The translations under genes and the position numbers were made by a program. Shown here in pieces: positions 32,178 through 40,559 of a stretch of 64,000 nt of DNA. The DNA lies in the NCBI RefSeq assembly GCF_017592475.1, contig NZ_JAGFNP010000002.1:273135-337134 (forward strand). The letters are read 5' to 3'. Position 1 is the first letter of the stretch. Every line of letters begins with the position of its first letter. The notes under the pieces were generated by a model, which worked only from the letters and a program-made list of their open reading frames with translations, was not told the DNA's origin and made no database searches. This DNA is from Glycomyces niveus. Lineage in GTDB: Bacteria > Actinomycetota > Actinomycetes > Mycobacteriales > Micromonosporaceae.

Positions 32178-33128
32178 ATGTTGGAGACCTCCGCGCGCCT
32201 GCTCCGCGTCCTCGCCCTCCTGCAGGCCCAGCGCGACTGGACGGGCGCGGCCCTCGCCGAACGCCTCGACGTCACCACCAGGACCGTGCGCAGCGACATC
32301 GACCGGCTCCGCCAGCTCGGCTACCGCGTCCACTCCACCACCGGCAGCGCGGGCGGCTACCGGCTCGAGGCCGGGAACGCCATGCCGCCCCTGCTCCTCG
32401 ACGACGAGGAGGCCGTGGCGGTCGCGGTGGGCCTGCGCGCGGCGGCCTCTGGCTCGGTGGCCGGCATCGAGGAGACCTCGCTGCGGGCGCTGGCCAAGCT
32501 CGAGCAGACGATGCCCTCGCGCCTGCGCCGCCGCATCGACATGCTCAGGTCGGCGACGGTCTCGGCCGCGGGCGCGGGTCCCACGGTGGCCGCGGAGGTC
32601 CTGACCGCGATCGCCGAGGCCGTCTACCGGTGCGAGCAGCTGCGCTTCGACTACCGCGACCGGGCGGGCGCGGCGACGCGCCGCCGCGCCGAGCCGCACC
32701 GGCTCGTCTACACCGAGCGGCGCTGGTACCTGCTGGCCTGGGACGTGGACCGCGCCGACTGGCGCACCTACCGGGCCGACCGCATCCGCCTGCGCACCCC
32801 GAACGGCCCCCGGTTCGCCCCGAAGGAGCCGCCGGAGGAGGCGGTCGCGCACGTCCTGCGCGGCCTGGGCCAGAGCGCCTGGCGGCACCAGGCGGTGATC
32901 CGCCTGTACGAGCCCGTCGAGACGATCGCGGCGATGCTCCCGCCCGGCAGCGGCCTCCTCGAGCCGGCGGGGGAGGGGGCTTGCCTGTGGCGCACCGGCA
33001 GCGACTCCCTGCGCGACCTCACGACCTTCATCACCGGCCTGGGGCTGCCCTTCAAAGTCGAAGCGCCGCAGGCACTCCGCGACCACCTGGCGGCGCTCGC
33101 CGCCCGCTACGTGGCGGCCGCGTCCTAG
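32178..33128 (+). CDS. WYL-domain (YafY-type) transcriptional regulator
   Basis: Regulator of 316 residues. Residues about 1-60 are a DeoR-like helix-turn-helix (LLRVLALLQAQRDWTGAALA ... RTVRSDIDRLRQLGYRV). GSAGGYRLEAG is the wing, and residues about 140-215 form the WYL domain with EPHRLVYTERRWYLLAWDVD. A WCX extension follows. WYL domains often bind nucleic acids or other negatively charged ligands, and YafY-type regulators usually control the divergent gene; here that is the VOC/YdeI pair. The ATG at 32178 (MLETSARLL) is chosen; the upstream part of the frame overlaps the operator palindrome. Confidence 0.9.
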   Translation: MLETSARLLRVLALLQAQRDWTGAALAERLDVTTRTVRSDIDRLRQLGYRVHSTTGSAGGYRLEAGNAMPPLLLDDEEAVAVAVGLRAAASGSVAGIEETSLRALAKLEQTMPSRLRRRIDMLRSATVSAAGAGPTVAAEVLTAIAEAVYRCEQLRFDYRDRAGAATRRRAEPHRLVYTERRWYLLAWDVDRADWRTYRADRIRLRTPNGPRFAPKEPPEEAVAHVLRGLGQSAWRHQAVIRLYEPVETIAAMLPPGSGLLEPAGEGACLWRTGSDSLRDLTTFITGLGLPFKVEAPQALRDHLAALAARYVAAAS

Positions 33129-33155
33129 GATCCGAGAGAATCATCGCAGATTATT

Positions 33156-33170
33156 GGAATGAAGCATTCC
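33156..33170. promoter_or_regulatory. Palindrome GGAATG-AAG-CATTCC in a promoter
   Basis: The inverted repeat GGAATGAAGCATTCC lies at the -35 side of TAAGAT (33178-33183), a good -10 box, upstream of the TIGR03086 gene. It is a probable operator in an unusually AT-rich short region. Confidence 0.5.
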
Positions 33171-33216
33171 GTTCTGATAAGATGGTGATATCGGAACCAC
33201 CCCTAGGGAGCAACAC

Positions 33217-33804
33217 ATGACCACCACCTGGCCCCTCCTCGCCGAATCCCACGACGCCCTGCTCAACGCCGTCAAGGGCGTCGGCGCCGACCAGTGGGAC
33301 CTGCCGACGCCTTGCGACCAGTGGACCGTCACCCAGGTGCTGCAGCACGCCGCGGGCGACCAGCTCGCGTACTACGCCGCGATCACCGGCGGGGAAGGCC
33401 CGGCCGAGAACCCGTTCGCGCCTTCGGGAACGCCGCTGGCCGACCCGGTCGCCCACGTCGCCGCCGCGACCGAGGCCGCCGCCGCGGCTTGGGCGGGCAT
33501 CGCCGCAGACGACGCCGCCGTCGCGGTCCCGGTGCCGCCCAACACGCTCGACGCCGTGACCGGGGTGGGGGCCTGCGCCCTCGATGCGGCCGTCCACGCC
33601 TGGGACATCGCGAAGGCCACGGGCCAGCCGCAGCCGCTCAGCGAGACCGCCGCGACCGCGATCCTGATCGCGGCCAAGCAGATCGTGGAGCCGCTGCGCG
33701 CCTGGGGCGCTTACGCCCCCGCGCTCGAGCCGCAGGACGGCGACGACGCCGTCGCGGCCCTCCTGCGCTACCTCGGCCGCGATCCCGAGTGGACCGCCGC
33801 CTAG
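33217..33804 (+). CDS. TIGR03086-family putative metal-binding protein
   Basis: Protein of 195 residues of the DinB/maleylpyruvate-isomerase N-terminal superfamily, the TIGR03086 group common in actinobacteria. TPCDQWTVTQVLQHAAGDQL near residues 32-51 supplies a conserved His, and ALDAAVHAWDIAKATGQPQ near residue 130 supplies the second (HxWD). The four-helix bundle probably binds a divalent metal and may use a low-molecular-weight thiol such as mycothiol. The ATG has AGGGAGC upstream. A palindrome overlaps its promoter and a large hairpin ends it, so it is monocistronic. Confidence 0.88.
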   Translation: MTTTWPLLAESHDALLNAVKGVGADQWDLPTPCDQWTVTQVLQHAAGDQLAYYAAITGGEGPAENPFAPSGTPLADPVAHVAAATEAAAAAWAGIAADDAAVAVPVPPNTLDAVTGVGACALDAAVHAWDIAKATGQPQPLSETAATAILIAAKQIVEPLRAWGAYAPALEPQDGDDAVAALLRYLGRDPEWTAA

Positions 33805-33815
33805 AAGCCGAGTAC

Positions 33816-33858
33816 GGCCGGGTCTCCGAATGCCGCTTCGGCATCCGGAGACCCGGCC
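33816..33858 (+). terminator. Large terminator hairpin
   Basis: GGCCGGGTCTCCG (33816-33828) pairs perfectly with CGGAGACCCGGCC (33846-33858), with an inner TGCC/GGCA stem. It follows the TIGR03086 gene stop by 12 bp. Confidence 0.75.
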
Positions 33859-33994
33859 GCCGTACCGATGCATGCCGCCCCCGCCGGGTTCCCCGGCACC
33901 GGACCGAGGGTCTCGACGGGGCGTAGACGCACGCGCATGGATCGTGGCGTCTCAGCGATGGGCGTCGCGCCCCCGACCGACTTGACTGGGGGAC

Positions 33995-34843
33995 ATGAGC
34001 AACGAGCACATCATCCTGGTCACTGGCGCCACCGGCAAGGTCGGCCGCCGCCTCACCGCCCGCCTCGCCGAGGCCGGGCACACCGTGCGCGGCGTCTCGC
34101 GAAGCACCGACATCCGCTTCGACTGGCACGACGAGTCGACCTGGGCCGCGGCCCTCGCAGGCGTCACCGCCGCCTACCTGATCCCGCCGGACGAGCCGTT
34201 CCCCGCCGCCGGGATCGTCGCCGCCGCCGAGCAGGCGGGCGTCGAGCGACTGGTCGCCCAGTCGGGCCGGCGCATCCACGTCCTCGCCGAAGCGGTCGGC
34301 GCGGGCCCCGAGGCGATCGGTATGTACGCCCTCCAGGAGGCCGTCCAGGCTTCGAGCCTGGAGTGGACCGTCCTGCAGGCCAACAACTTCAACCAGAACT
34401 TCAGCGAGGGCGACATGCTCCCGGCGGTCCTCGCGGGCGAGCTGTTCCTGCCAGTCGACGACACTGTGGAACCGTTCATCGACGTCGAGGACATCGCGGC
34501 CGTCGCCGTCGCGGTCCTCACCGAGGACGGCCACCACGGCAAGACCTACGAGCTGAGCGGCCCCGAGGCGCTCACCTTCCCCGAGGCGGTCCATTCGATT
34601 GCGGAGGCGGCCGGCCGCGCCGTCGTGTTCCAGAACGTGACCGCCGAGGAGTACGCCGCCGTGCTGCGCGCCGAGCAGGTGCCCGAGGACCTCGTGTTCT
34701 TCCTCGACGCGATGTACCGGATCATGCGCGAGGGCAGGATCGGCGACGTCGCTGACGGTGTCGAACAGGTGCTGGGCCGCAAGCCGACCGCGTTCGCCGA
34801 TTGGGCGAAGCGCGCCGCCGCCGAGGGCGCCTGGAGCGCATAG
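33995..34843 (+). CDS. NmrA-like NAD(P)-binding protein
   Basis: Atypical short-chain dehydrogenase of 282 residues. ILVTGATGKVGRRLTARLAE is the nucleotide-binding GxxGxxG motif. There is no canonical YxxxK active site, as usual in NmrA-like proteins, which act as redox sensors or as reductases of quinones and similar compounds. AYLIPPDEPFPAAGIVAAAE and TVLQANNFNQNFSEGDML resemble actinobacterial ergot-alkaloid-biosynthesis-type (TIGR03649) members. GGGGGA precedes the ATG. A hairpin separates it from the convergent MarR gene. Confidence 0.85.
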   Translation: MSNEHIILVTGATGKVGRRLTARLAEAGHTVRGVSRSTDIRFDWHDESTWAAALAGVTAAYLIPPDEPFPAAGIVAAAEQAGVERLVAQSGRRIHVLAEAVGAGPEAIGMYALQEAVQASSLEWTVLQANNFNQNFSEGDMLPAVLAGELFLPVDDTVEPFIDVEDIAAVAVAVLTEDGHHGKTYELSGPEALTFPEAVHSIAEAAGRAVVFQNVTAEEYAAVLRAEQVPEDLVFFLDAMYRIMREGRIGDVADGVEQVLGRKPTAFADWAKRAAAEGAWSA

Positions 34844-34849
34844 CGACAG

Positions 34850-34873
34850 GGCCGGGCCGCGATTGGCCCGGCC
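34850..34873. terminator. Terminator hairpin between NmrA-like and MarR genes
   Basis: GGCCGGGCC (34850-34858) pairs perfectly with GGCCCGGCC (34865-34873) around GCGATT. It lies just after the NmrA-like gene and just before the MarR stop codon. Confidence 0.65.
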
Positions 34874-34874
34874 T

Positions 34875-35372
34875 TCACTCGCGGCCCAAGAGCTTCGCCA
34901 GCAGCGCCTCCAGCGAGGCCCGCTCCCGCTCGTCCAGGACCGCGATGAGCTCGCGCTGGTTCGCCAGATGGACCTCCATGAGCGTGTCGGTGAGCTCGAA
35001 CCCTTGCGGTGTCAACGTGATCCGGCGTCCGCGCGAGTCCTCCTCGGCGACCGCGCGCGTCACCCATCCGCCCGCCTCCAGCCGGTCCACGCGCTTCGTG
35101 ATCGCGCCGGTCGTCACGAGCACCGTCCGGCTCAGCTCGCCCGCCGACAGCGTGTACGGCTCACCGGCCCGGCGCAGCGCGGCGAGCACGTCGAAGTCGC
35201 CGTTGGCGAGGCCCGCCTCCGCGAAGGGGCCGCGCAGTTCCCGGTCCCACGCGCTCGCGAGCCGGAACACCCTGCCCACCACCAGCATCGGCGAGGCATC
35301 CAGGTCCGGGCGCTCGCGCCCCCACTGCCCGACCATCGCGGCGACGGCATCGTCCGATCCATTCGTCTCCAT
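34875..35372 (-). CDS. MarR-family repressor of the adjacent MFS exporter
   Basis: MarR-type regulator of 165 residues. NGDFDVLAALRRAGEPYTLS starts the winged helix, and VLVTTGAITKRVDRLEAGGW is the recognition region, followed by the wing DSRGRRITLTPQG. The ATG at 35372 lies 7 nt after a consensus TATAAT (35380-35385), so the mRNA is probably leaderless and the longer frame is not used. Two copies of the 12-bp palindrome CTTCCATGGAAG lie between it and the divergent MFS gene and overlap both promoters, a textbook layout for mutual repression released by an exported ligand. Confidence 0.9.
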   Translation of the reverse strand: METNGSDDAVAAMVGQWGRERPDLDASPMLVVGRVFRLASAWDRELRGPFAEAGLANGDFDVLAALRRAGEPYTLSAGELSRTVLVTTGAITKRVDRLEAGGWVTRAVAEEDSRGRRITLTPQGFELTDTLMEVHLANQRELIAVLDERERASLEALLAKLLGRE

Positions 35373-35379
35373 GCCTTGC

Positions 35380-35419
35380 ATTATATCTTCCATGGAAGCT
35401 AAAATGTCTTCCATGGAAG
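35380..35419. promoter_or_regulatory. Twin-operator divergent leaderless promoter
   Basis: Forty base pairs hold TATAAT (minus, 35380-35385), CTTCCATGGAAG (35387-35398), TAAAAT (plus, 35400-35405) and a second CTTCCATGGAAG (35408-35419). The palindrome centres are 21 bp apart, two helical turns. Both -10 boxes stand 7 nt from their start codons, and the MFS start codon lies inside the second palindrome. Confidence 0.8.
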
Positions 35420-36639
35420 ATAAATCCGGCGTGACCGCCCGCCGCCGCTTCATCGCCGCCACCGTCGTCGACGCCGTCGGCAACGGCATCTACGTCCCCC
35501 TCACCATGCTGTTCGTGCACGCCCTCACCGGCCAGCCCCTCACCGCGATCGGCACCGGCCTCACCCTCGCCGGGCTCGGCGCCCTCGCCGCGATGCCCGT
35601 CGTCGGCGTCCTCATCGACCGCCACGGCGGCAAGCGCGTCTACATCGGCGCGCTCGCCCTCCGCGCCGTCGCCTTCGCGCTCTACCCCCTCGCCACCTCC
35701 TACCCCGCGTTCCTCGCCGTCGCGCTCACCGTCGCCGTCGCCATGTGGGCCTCCGCCCCCGCCCAGCAGTCCCTCATCGGGGACATGGCCGCCGGCGCCA
35801 AACGCGACCGCCTCCTCGCCTGGAACCGGAGCCTTCGCAACGGCGGCATGGGCTTCGGCGCCCTCGCCGCCGCCGGCATGCTCGCCGCCGGCGACGGCGG
35901 CCACCTCGCCGCCGCGCTCGCCCTCGCCGCGGCCTTCGCCGTCGCCACCGTCCTCGCCGCCCTCATCGCCGTGCGCGCCAAAGGCACCCGGTCCGCGCCC
36001 GCCGAGACCGGCGGCTACCGCACCGTCCTCGCCGACCGCCGCTACCGCAGGCTCACCGCCGCGAACTTCCTCATCGGCTTCGCCTACACCGCCCAGGCCA
36101 TCGCCATGCCCGTCTTCCTCACCCGCGCCACCGACCTCCCCGACGCCATGGCCGGCATCGTCTTCGCCGTCAACACCGCGCTCATCGCCGGACTCGGCGT
36201 ACCGGTCGCCCGCCTCATGTCCCGCGCCCGCCGCGGCCGCGGCGCCGCCCTCGGCACGGCCGTCTTCGCCCTCTCCTTCGCGGCCTTCGCCTTCCTGCCC
36301 GCCCTCGACGGCACCGCCGCCGTCGTCGCGGTCCTCGCCGTCGCCGTCGTCTACACCGCGGGCGAGCTCATCCACGCCGCGCCCGCCGAAAGCCTCGCCG
36401 TCCAGGCCGCCCCCGACCACATGCGCGGCCGCTACCTCTCCGTCTACCAGCTCTCCTGGTCCCTGTGCCGCACCCTCGCCCCCATGCTCCTCGGCCTCCT
36501 CCTCGACGCCGGCACCTGGCAGCTCTGGGCCGCCCTCGCCGCCGCCGTCCTCATCGGAGGCGCCATCCTCCTCAGCGCCGACCGGCCCCACCCCGCCCCG
36601 ACCGCATCCCGCGCAATGCCCGTGCCCGCAGCCGCCTGA
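35413..36639 (+). CDS. MFS transporter controlled by divergent MarR
   Basis: Major facilitator permease of 408 residues with about twelve hydrophobic segments. The motif-A equivalent between segments 2 and 3 is GVLIDRHGGKRVYIGALALR, confirming MFS topology. Three in-frame ATGs and a GTG lie close together. ATG 35413 is preferred because TAAAAT lies 7 nt upstream, and MEDKSGVTARRRF gives a short cytoplasmic tail. It is probably an efflux pump whose ligand relieves MarR repression. Codon use is strongly GC-biased like its neighbours. No terminator is obvious before the next gene. Confidence 0.88.
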   Translation: MEDKSGVTARRRFIAATVVDAVGNGIYVPLTMLFVHALTGQPLTAIGTGLTLAGLGALAAMPVVGVLIDRHGGKRVYIGALALRAVAFALYPLATSYPAFLAVALTVAVAMWASAPAQQSLIGDMAAGAKRDRLLAWNRSLRNGGMGFGALAAAGMLAAGDGGHLAAALALAAAFAVATVLAALIAVRAKGTRSAPAETGGYRTVLADRRYRRLTAANFLIGFAYTAQAIAMPVFLTRATDLPDAMAGIVFAVNTALIAGLGVPVARLMSRARRGRGAALGTAVFALSFAAFAFLPALDGTAAVVAVLAVAVVYTAGELIHAAPAESLAVQAAPDHMRGRYLSVYQLSWSLCRTLAPMLLGLLLDAGTWQLWAALAAAVLIGGAILLSADRPHPAPTASRAMPVPAAA

Positions 36640-36738
36640 AATGGGGGACCTACGCACCGTGATCGAGGCGTAGCCTCAATAGTGGCCGTCCCACCGCCCT
36701 GACAGGACGGCCGACGACCCCCTCCGAAGAAGGCCGCC

Positions 36739-39168
36739 ATGTCCAGACTCCTCGTCACCCTCCGGCGCACCGACGACCGCGACACCGTCCTCGAGACCGG
36801 GATGGAAGTCCTCGCCGAATACCCCGACCAGCTCCTCGTCACCGGCACGCCCCGCCAGGCCCGCGCCCTCGCCTCGCAGGGCCTCGAGACCACGCCCCTG
36901 CCCGAGCAGCCCGTCCAGACCGCCGGCGCCAGCTTCCAGTTCGCCGCCGCCCTCGACGCCCAGGCCGCCGTCACCCTCGCTCCCGAACCGGGCCGCACCG
37001 CCTACTACCTCGTCAAACTCATCGGCCCGCCCACCGCCGCCTGGCTCGACGACCTCGCCGCGGCCGGAGCCGACCTCCACGGCAGCCTCTCCGGCTTCAC
37101 CATGCTCGCCGGGTTCCTTCCCGAACGCGCCGAGGCGATCCGGGGCCTCGGCTTCGTCGAGGAGGTCACCCCCTACCGGCCCGCCATGAAGGTCTCCCCG
37201 AAACTCCACCCCGCGCCCCGGCGCCAACTCGACGCGGCCTACCTCGCGGCCGTCGACCCCGACGACTTCACCGACGACGGCCCCGAGATGATCGAGGTCG
37301 CCGTCTTCCCCGGCGAGGACACCGCCGCGCTGGCCCGCCGCATCCGGGCCGCGGGCGGCTCCGTGCTCACCGCCCTCCCCAAGTCCCTTGTGGCGAGCGT
37401 CCCGCGCTCCCTCATCGCCGACCTCGCCGAACGCGAAGGCGTGCAGGCGATCATGCCGTACGCGTTCTCCCAGACCAGCAACGACCAGGCGGCCGCGGTC
37501 ATGGGCGTCCCCGCCGACCACCGCTTCGGCGACCTCGCGCTCACCGGCGCGGGCCAGATCGTGGCCGTGGCCGACTCCGGGCTCGACAACGGCGACCTCG
37601 AGACCGTGCACGCCGACGTGCGCGGCCGCGTCGCCGCGATCACCTCCTGGCCGACCCGGGAAGTCCTGGCGCCGTTCACGAACGACCCGCCCGGCCACGA
37701 CGACGGCCCGGCCGACACCGACTCCGGGCACGGCACGCACGTCACCGGCTCGGTCCTCGGCAACGGCGAGGCCGCCCGCCAAGCCGGGGCGGTCCCAGTC
37801 CCCGCCGGCATCGCCCCCGAGGCCACGCTCTTCTTCCAGGCGATCAACCAGCGCATCCGCTGGAAGTCCCGCGCCGAGCTCGCCGCCGCCGGACTCCGTC
37901 CCTTCACGACCCCCTGGCCGCCGCCCGAATCGGGCCTGTACGGCATCCCCGGCGACATCGGCGCGCTCTTCGCCGAGGCCTACGAGGCGGGCGCTCGCGT
38001 CCACACCAACTCGTGGGGCGCGCCGCTCGCGGGGGAGTACGGGCAGAACGCGCGGGCCGTCGACGAGTTCATGTGGACCCACCCGGACATGCTGGTGCTC
38101 TTCGCGGCCGGGAACGACGGCGCCGACGCCGACAACGACGGCCGCATCGACCCCGACTCGATGGGCTCGCCCGGCACCGCCAAGAACTGCCTCACCGTGG
38201 GCGCCAGCGAGAACACGCGCCCCAGTGGCTCCGAACCGCCGCCCGGCCTCGACCGCACCTGGAGCCAGTGGGGCCGCTACCAGAAGCTCGGCGCGGCCGG
38301 GCACGTCTCGGACGACCCCGACGGCATGGCCGCGTTCTCCTCGCGCGGCCCCACCGACGACCTGCGCATCAAACCCGACGTGGTCGCCCCGGGCACCAAC
38401 GTGCTCTCCATGCTCACCTCGGTGTACGCCGGGGACGGCGAGCCCCTGTGGGGCCGCCTGCCCGAGGGCCACCCGCTGCGCGAGCACTACTGCTGGAGCG
38501 GCGGCACGAGCATGGCCACCCCGCTCGTCGCGGGCGCGGCGGCGCTGGTGCGCCAGCACCTCGTCGCACAGGGCCACACCGAGGACGGCCGCCGCCCCTC
38601 CGCCGCGCTCCTCAAGGCGCTCTTGGTGAACGGCGCGGTCGCGATCCCCGGCCAGTACCCCGGGGAGGTCCCGGAGGGCCCGAACCCGGTGAGCGGCTTC
38701 GGCCGCATCGACGTCGCCAGCGCCATCGGGAGCGCACACCTCAGCCGCTTCGCCGATGTCCCCGCCGACGCCGTCGCGACCGGCGAGATCCGCCGCTACC
38801 GGATCGAGGCGGCCGACCCCGAGCAGCCGCTCAAGATCACGCTCGTGTGGACGGACGCGCCCTCGCTCGAAGGCCTGGGCGGGCTCGTGAACGAGCTGTA
38901 CCTGCAGCTCGAGACGCCCTCGGGCGCCGTGCTCAACTGGGACGCGAACCCGGCCACCCGCGTCACCAACAACGTCCAGCAGATCACCGTCACCGCACCT
39001 GAGGACGGCGTCTACACCGTCCGCGTGCGCGGCGTCTCGGTCACCCAGCACGCACCAGGGGCCGCGCCCACCGACGGCCTCCGCCAGGACTTCGCCCTCG
39101 CCATCGCGAACGCGGTCGCCGAGGACACCGGCGACGCCGCCCTCGCCCCGATGACCGCCGCCCGCTGA
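36739..39168 (+). CDS. S8 subtilisin-like protease without signal peptide
   Basis: Serine protease of 809 residues. The catalytic residues are Asp279 in VAVADSGLDNG, His331 in DSGHGTHVTGS, oxyanion Asn459 in FAAGNDG and Ser591 in GGTSMATPLVAGAAAL. The first 260 residues contain two similar inhibitor-like (I9/fervidolysin-type) modules, around residues 88-150 and 185-245, instead of one propeptide. A beta-rich C-terminal domain (about 650-790) with KITLVWTDAP resembles the P-like domain of large bacterial S8 enzymes. There is no signal peptide or membrane segment, so it is either cytoplasmic or exported non-classically. GAAGAAGG precedes the ATG. It is monocistronic with a terminator behind. 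Target unknown. Confidence 0.9.
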   Translation: MSRLLVTLRRTDDRDTVLETGMEVLAEYPDQLLVTGTPRQARALASQGLETTPLPEQPVQTAGASFQFAAALDAQAAVTLAPEPGRTAYYLVKLIGPPTAAWLDDLAAAGADLHGSLSGFTMLAGFLPERAEAIRGLGFVEEVTPYRPAMKVSPKLHPAPRRQLDAAYLAAVDPDDFTDDGPEMIEVAVFPGEDTAALARRIRAAGGSVLTALPKSLVASVPRSLIADLAEREGVQAIMPYAFSQTSNDQAAAVMGVPADHRFGDLALTGAGQIVAVADSGLDNGDLETVHADVRGRVAAITSWPTREVLAPFTNDPPGHDDGPADTDSGHGTHVTGSVLGNGEAARQAGAVPVPAGIAPEATLFFQAINQRIRWKSRAELAAAGLRPFTTPWPPPESGLYGIPGDIGALFAEAYEAGARVHTNSWGAPLAGEYGQNARAVDEFMWTHPDMLVLFAAGNDGADADNDGRIDPDSMGSPGTAKNCLTVGASENTRPSGSEPPPGLDRTWSQWGRYQKLGAAGHVSDDPDGMAAFSSRGPTDDLRIKPDVVAPGTNVLSMLTSVYAGDGEPLWGRLPEGHPLREHYCWSGGTSMATPLVAGAAALVRQHLVAQGHTEDGRRPSAALLKALLVNGAVAIPGQYPGEVPEGPNPVSGFGRIDVASAIGSAHLSRFADVPADAVATGEIRRYRIEAADPEQPLKITLVWTDAPSLEGLGGLVNELYLQLETPSGAVLNWDANPATRVTNNVQQITVTAPEDGVYTVRVRGVSVTQHAPGAAPTDGLRQDFALAIANAVAEDTGDAALAPMTAAR

Positions 39169-39175
39169 ACGAACG

Positions 39176-39202
39176 AGGCGGGCGCCACCAGGGCACCCGC
39201 CT
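39176..39202. terminator. Terminator between protease and small Cys-rich gene
   Basis: AGGCGGG (39176-39182) pairs with CCCGCCT (39196-39202), and GCC with GGC inside, giving an interrupted 10-bp stem between two convergent genes. Confidence 0.55.
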
Positions 39203-39219
39203 TCATACGACCGTCCGGC

Positions 39220-39540
39220 TCAACCGCCGTCCTTGCGCACCAGCGGCGGATGGAACAGGACTTCGACGTACACGATCCGCTCGTCGACGACGTCGAGGAT
39301 GAGCATGCCCTCCTCGGGATCGAGCATGACATTGCGGTGGCCCGGCCCGTACGGCGTCCCGGGCGGATGCTCAGCGGTGCGGAAGCTCTGGCAGAAATCG
39401 TCCTTGCAGCCGCAGGGCGCGACGAGCCGGAGGTCGTGCGCCACGATCGCCAGATACCGCTCGCCCTCGGCCTCGAGCAGCCGGGCGACCTCGGCGACGA
39501 GGTCGGGAAACACCTCCCGGACCAGCGGATACTCCTCCAT
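39220..39540 (-). CDS. Conserved-looking small protein with CGCxxxxC motif
   Basis: Protein of 106 residues starting MEEYPLVREVFPDLVAEVAR. It contains CGCKDDFC near residue 44 (three Cys within eight residues, a possible metal or redox site) and ends in a beta-rich part, MLILDVVDERIVYVEVLFHP. I do not recognise a named family, but composition, a proper C-terminus and absence of a better antisense gene make it credible. TATGCT lies 8 nt before the ATG at 39540, another possible leaderless start; the longer frame to 39729 is not supported. It converges on the protease gene. Confidence 0.65.
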   Translation of the reverse strand: MEEYPLVREVFPDLVAEVARLLEAEGERYLAIVAHDLRLVAPCGCKDDFCQSFRTAEHPPGTPYGPGHRNVMLDPEEGMLILDVVDERIVYVEVLFHPPLVRKDGG

Positions 39541-39683
39541 GACCGCCAAGCATAACGAGCACCTGTCGCCACTGGAAACGCATCTGCCCAGGCTCAGGGA
39601 CCGCTGCGAATACCCGGCGGTCCTCGGACGCTTCGGCCGCGCGCGGATAATCTGCCCTTCACCACAGCGGAGAGGAACGGCCA

Positions 39684-40559
39684 GTGACCCCGGGAGCGTC
39701 CATGGACCTCGAGCAGTACTTCGCGCCATTGGGCGCCAAGGTCTCCGCCCATATCCGCGACCTCGCCGACGGGCGCGGCATCGGCGTACGCGAGCACGAC
39801 CCGGTGATCCTCGTGTCGGTGGTGAAGCTCTTCATCGCCTGGGAGTTCCGCTCGCAGGTCGAGGCGGGGCTCATCGATCCCGCCGCGCCCGTGCGCGTCA
39901 CGGCCGCCGACCGGCTCGGCGGGACCGGTGTCGCCGGGTTCCGCTACGACTCGCAGATCGCCGTGTGGGACCTCGCGTCGCTCATGATGGAGGTCTCCGA
40001 CAACTCAGCCGCCGACCTCGTCGTCAAGCACATGGGCGCGGGCGCCCTGCGCAGCCTGCCCTCGCGCCTCGGCCTCAAGCGCACCCGGCTGCTCGGCTCG
40101 CCCCGCACCATCCTCGAAGAGGTCGCCCGCGACCTCGACATCGCCGACCTCGAGGCCCTCGCCCACGTCCTCCAGAGCGGCGCGGTCACCACCGCCGAAC
40201 TACGCGCCACCAGCGCCTGGGACCCCATGCGCACCAACGCGTCCACGCCCGCCGACATGACCGCGTTCCTGCGGCACATATGGAACGGCCCCGCGCCCGT
40301 GGCCGCCGACGTGCGCCACTGGATGGGCCGCCAGCTCACCGGAGGCCGCCTCTCCCGCCTCGCCCCCAGCACCGTCAAGCCCTTCGGCCGCTCCGGCTCG
40401 CTCCCCGGCTGGCTCAACGAGGTCGCCGTCTGGGAGTGGCCCGACGGCCGCCGCCACGCCATCGCCGTCTTCGCGCAGGTCACGCGCGGCAACTTCCGCG
40501 AAGTCGAACTCGCCATGAGCCGAGCCGCCCTCGCCCTCACCGAAGCGCTCGATCAGTAG
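39684..40559 (+). CDS. Class A beta-lactamase-like serine hydrolase
   Basis: Penicillin-binding/beta-lactamase-fold protein of 291 residues. SVVK near residues 45-48 is the active-site SxxK, SDN in MMEVSDNSAADLVV is the second motif, and RSGS in GRSGSLPGW stands where class A enzymes have KTG. There is no signal peptide, whereas true beta-lactamases are exported, so it may be a cytoplasmic esterase or peptidase-like member. The GTG start at 39684 has GGAGAGG upstream, and GATAAT in the upstream region may be its -10. Its end overlaps the antisense short LysR-like gene by 7 bp. Confidence 0.82.
   Translation: MTPGASMDLEQYFAPLGAKVSAHIRDLADGRGIGVREHDPVILVSVVKLFIAWEFRSQVEAGLIDPAAPVRVTAADRLGGTGVAGFRYDSQIAVWDLASLMMEVSDNSAADLVVKHMGAGALRSLPSRLGLKRTRLLGSPRTILEEVARDLDIADLEALAHVLQSGAVTTAELRATSAWDPMRTNASTPADMTAFLRHIWNGPAPVAADVRHWMGRQLTGGRLSRLAPSTVKPFGRSGSLPGWLNEVAVWEWPDGRRHAIAVFAQVTRGNFREVELAMSRAALALTEALDQ

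Noticed and set aside
20888..34470. Repeated CACTGTGG/CCTGTGG words in several genes, considered as an over-represented genomic signature
   Set aside because: Rough expectation from base composition gives a similar number in 64 kb, so no enrichment can be claimed from this window.
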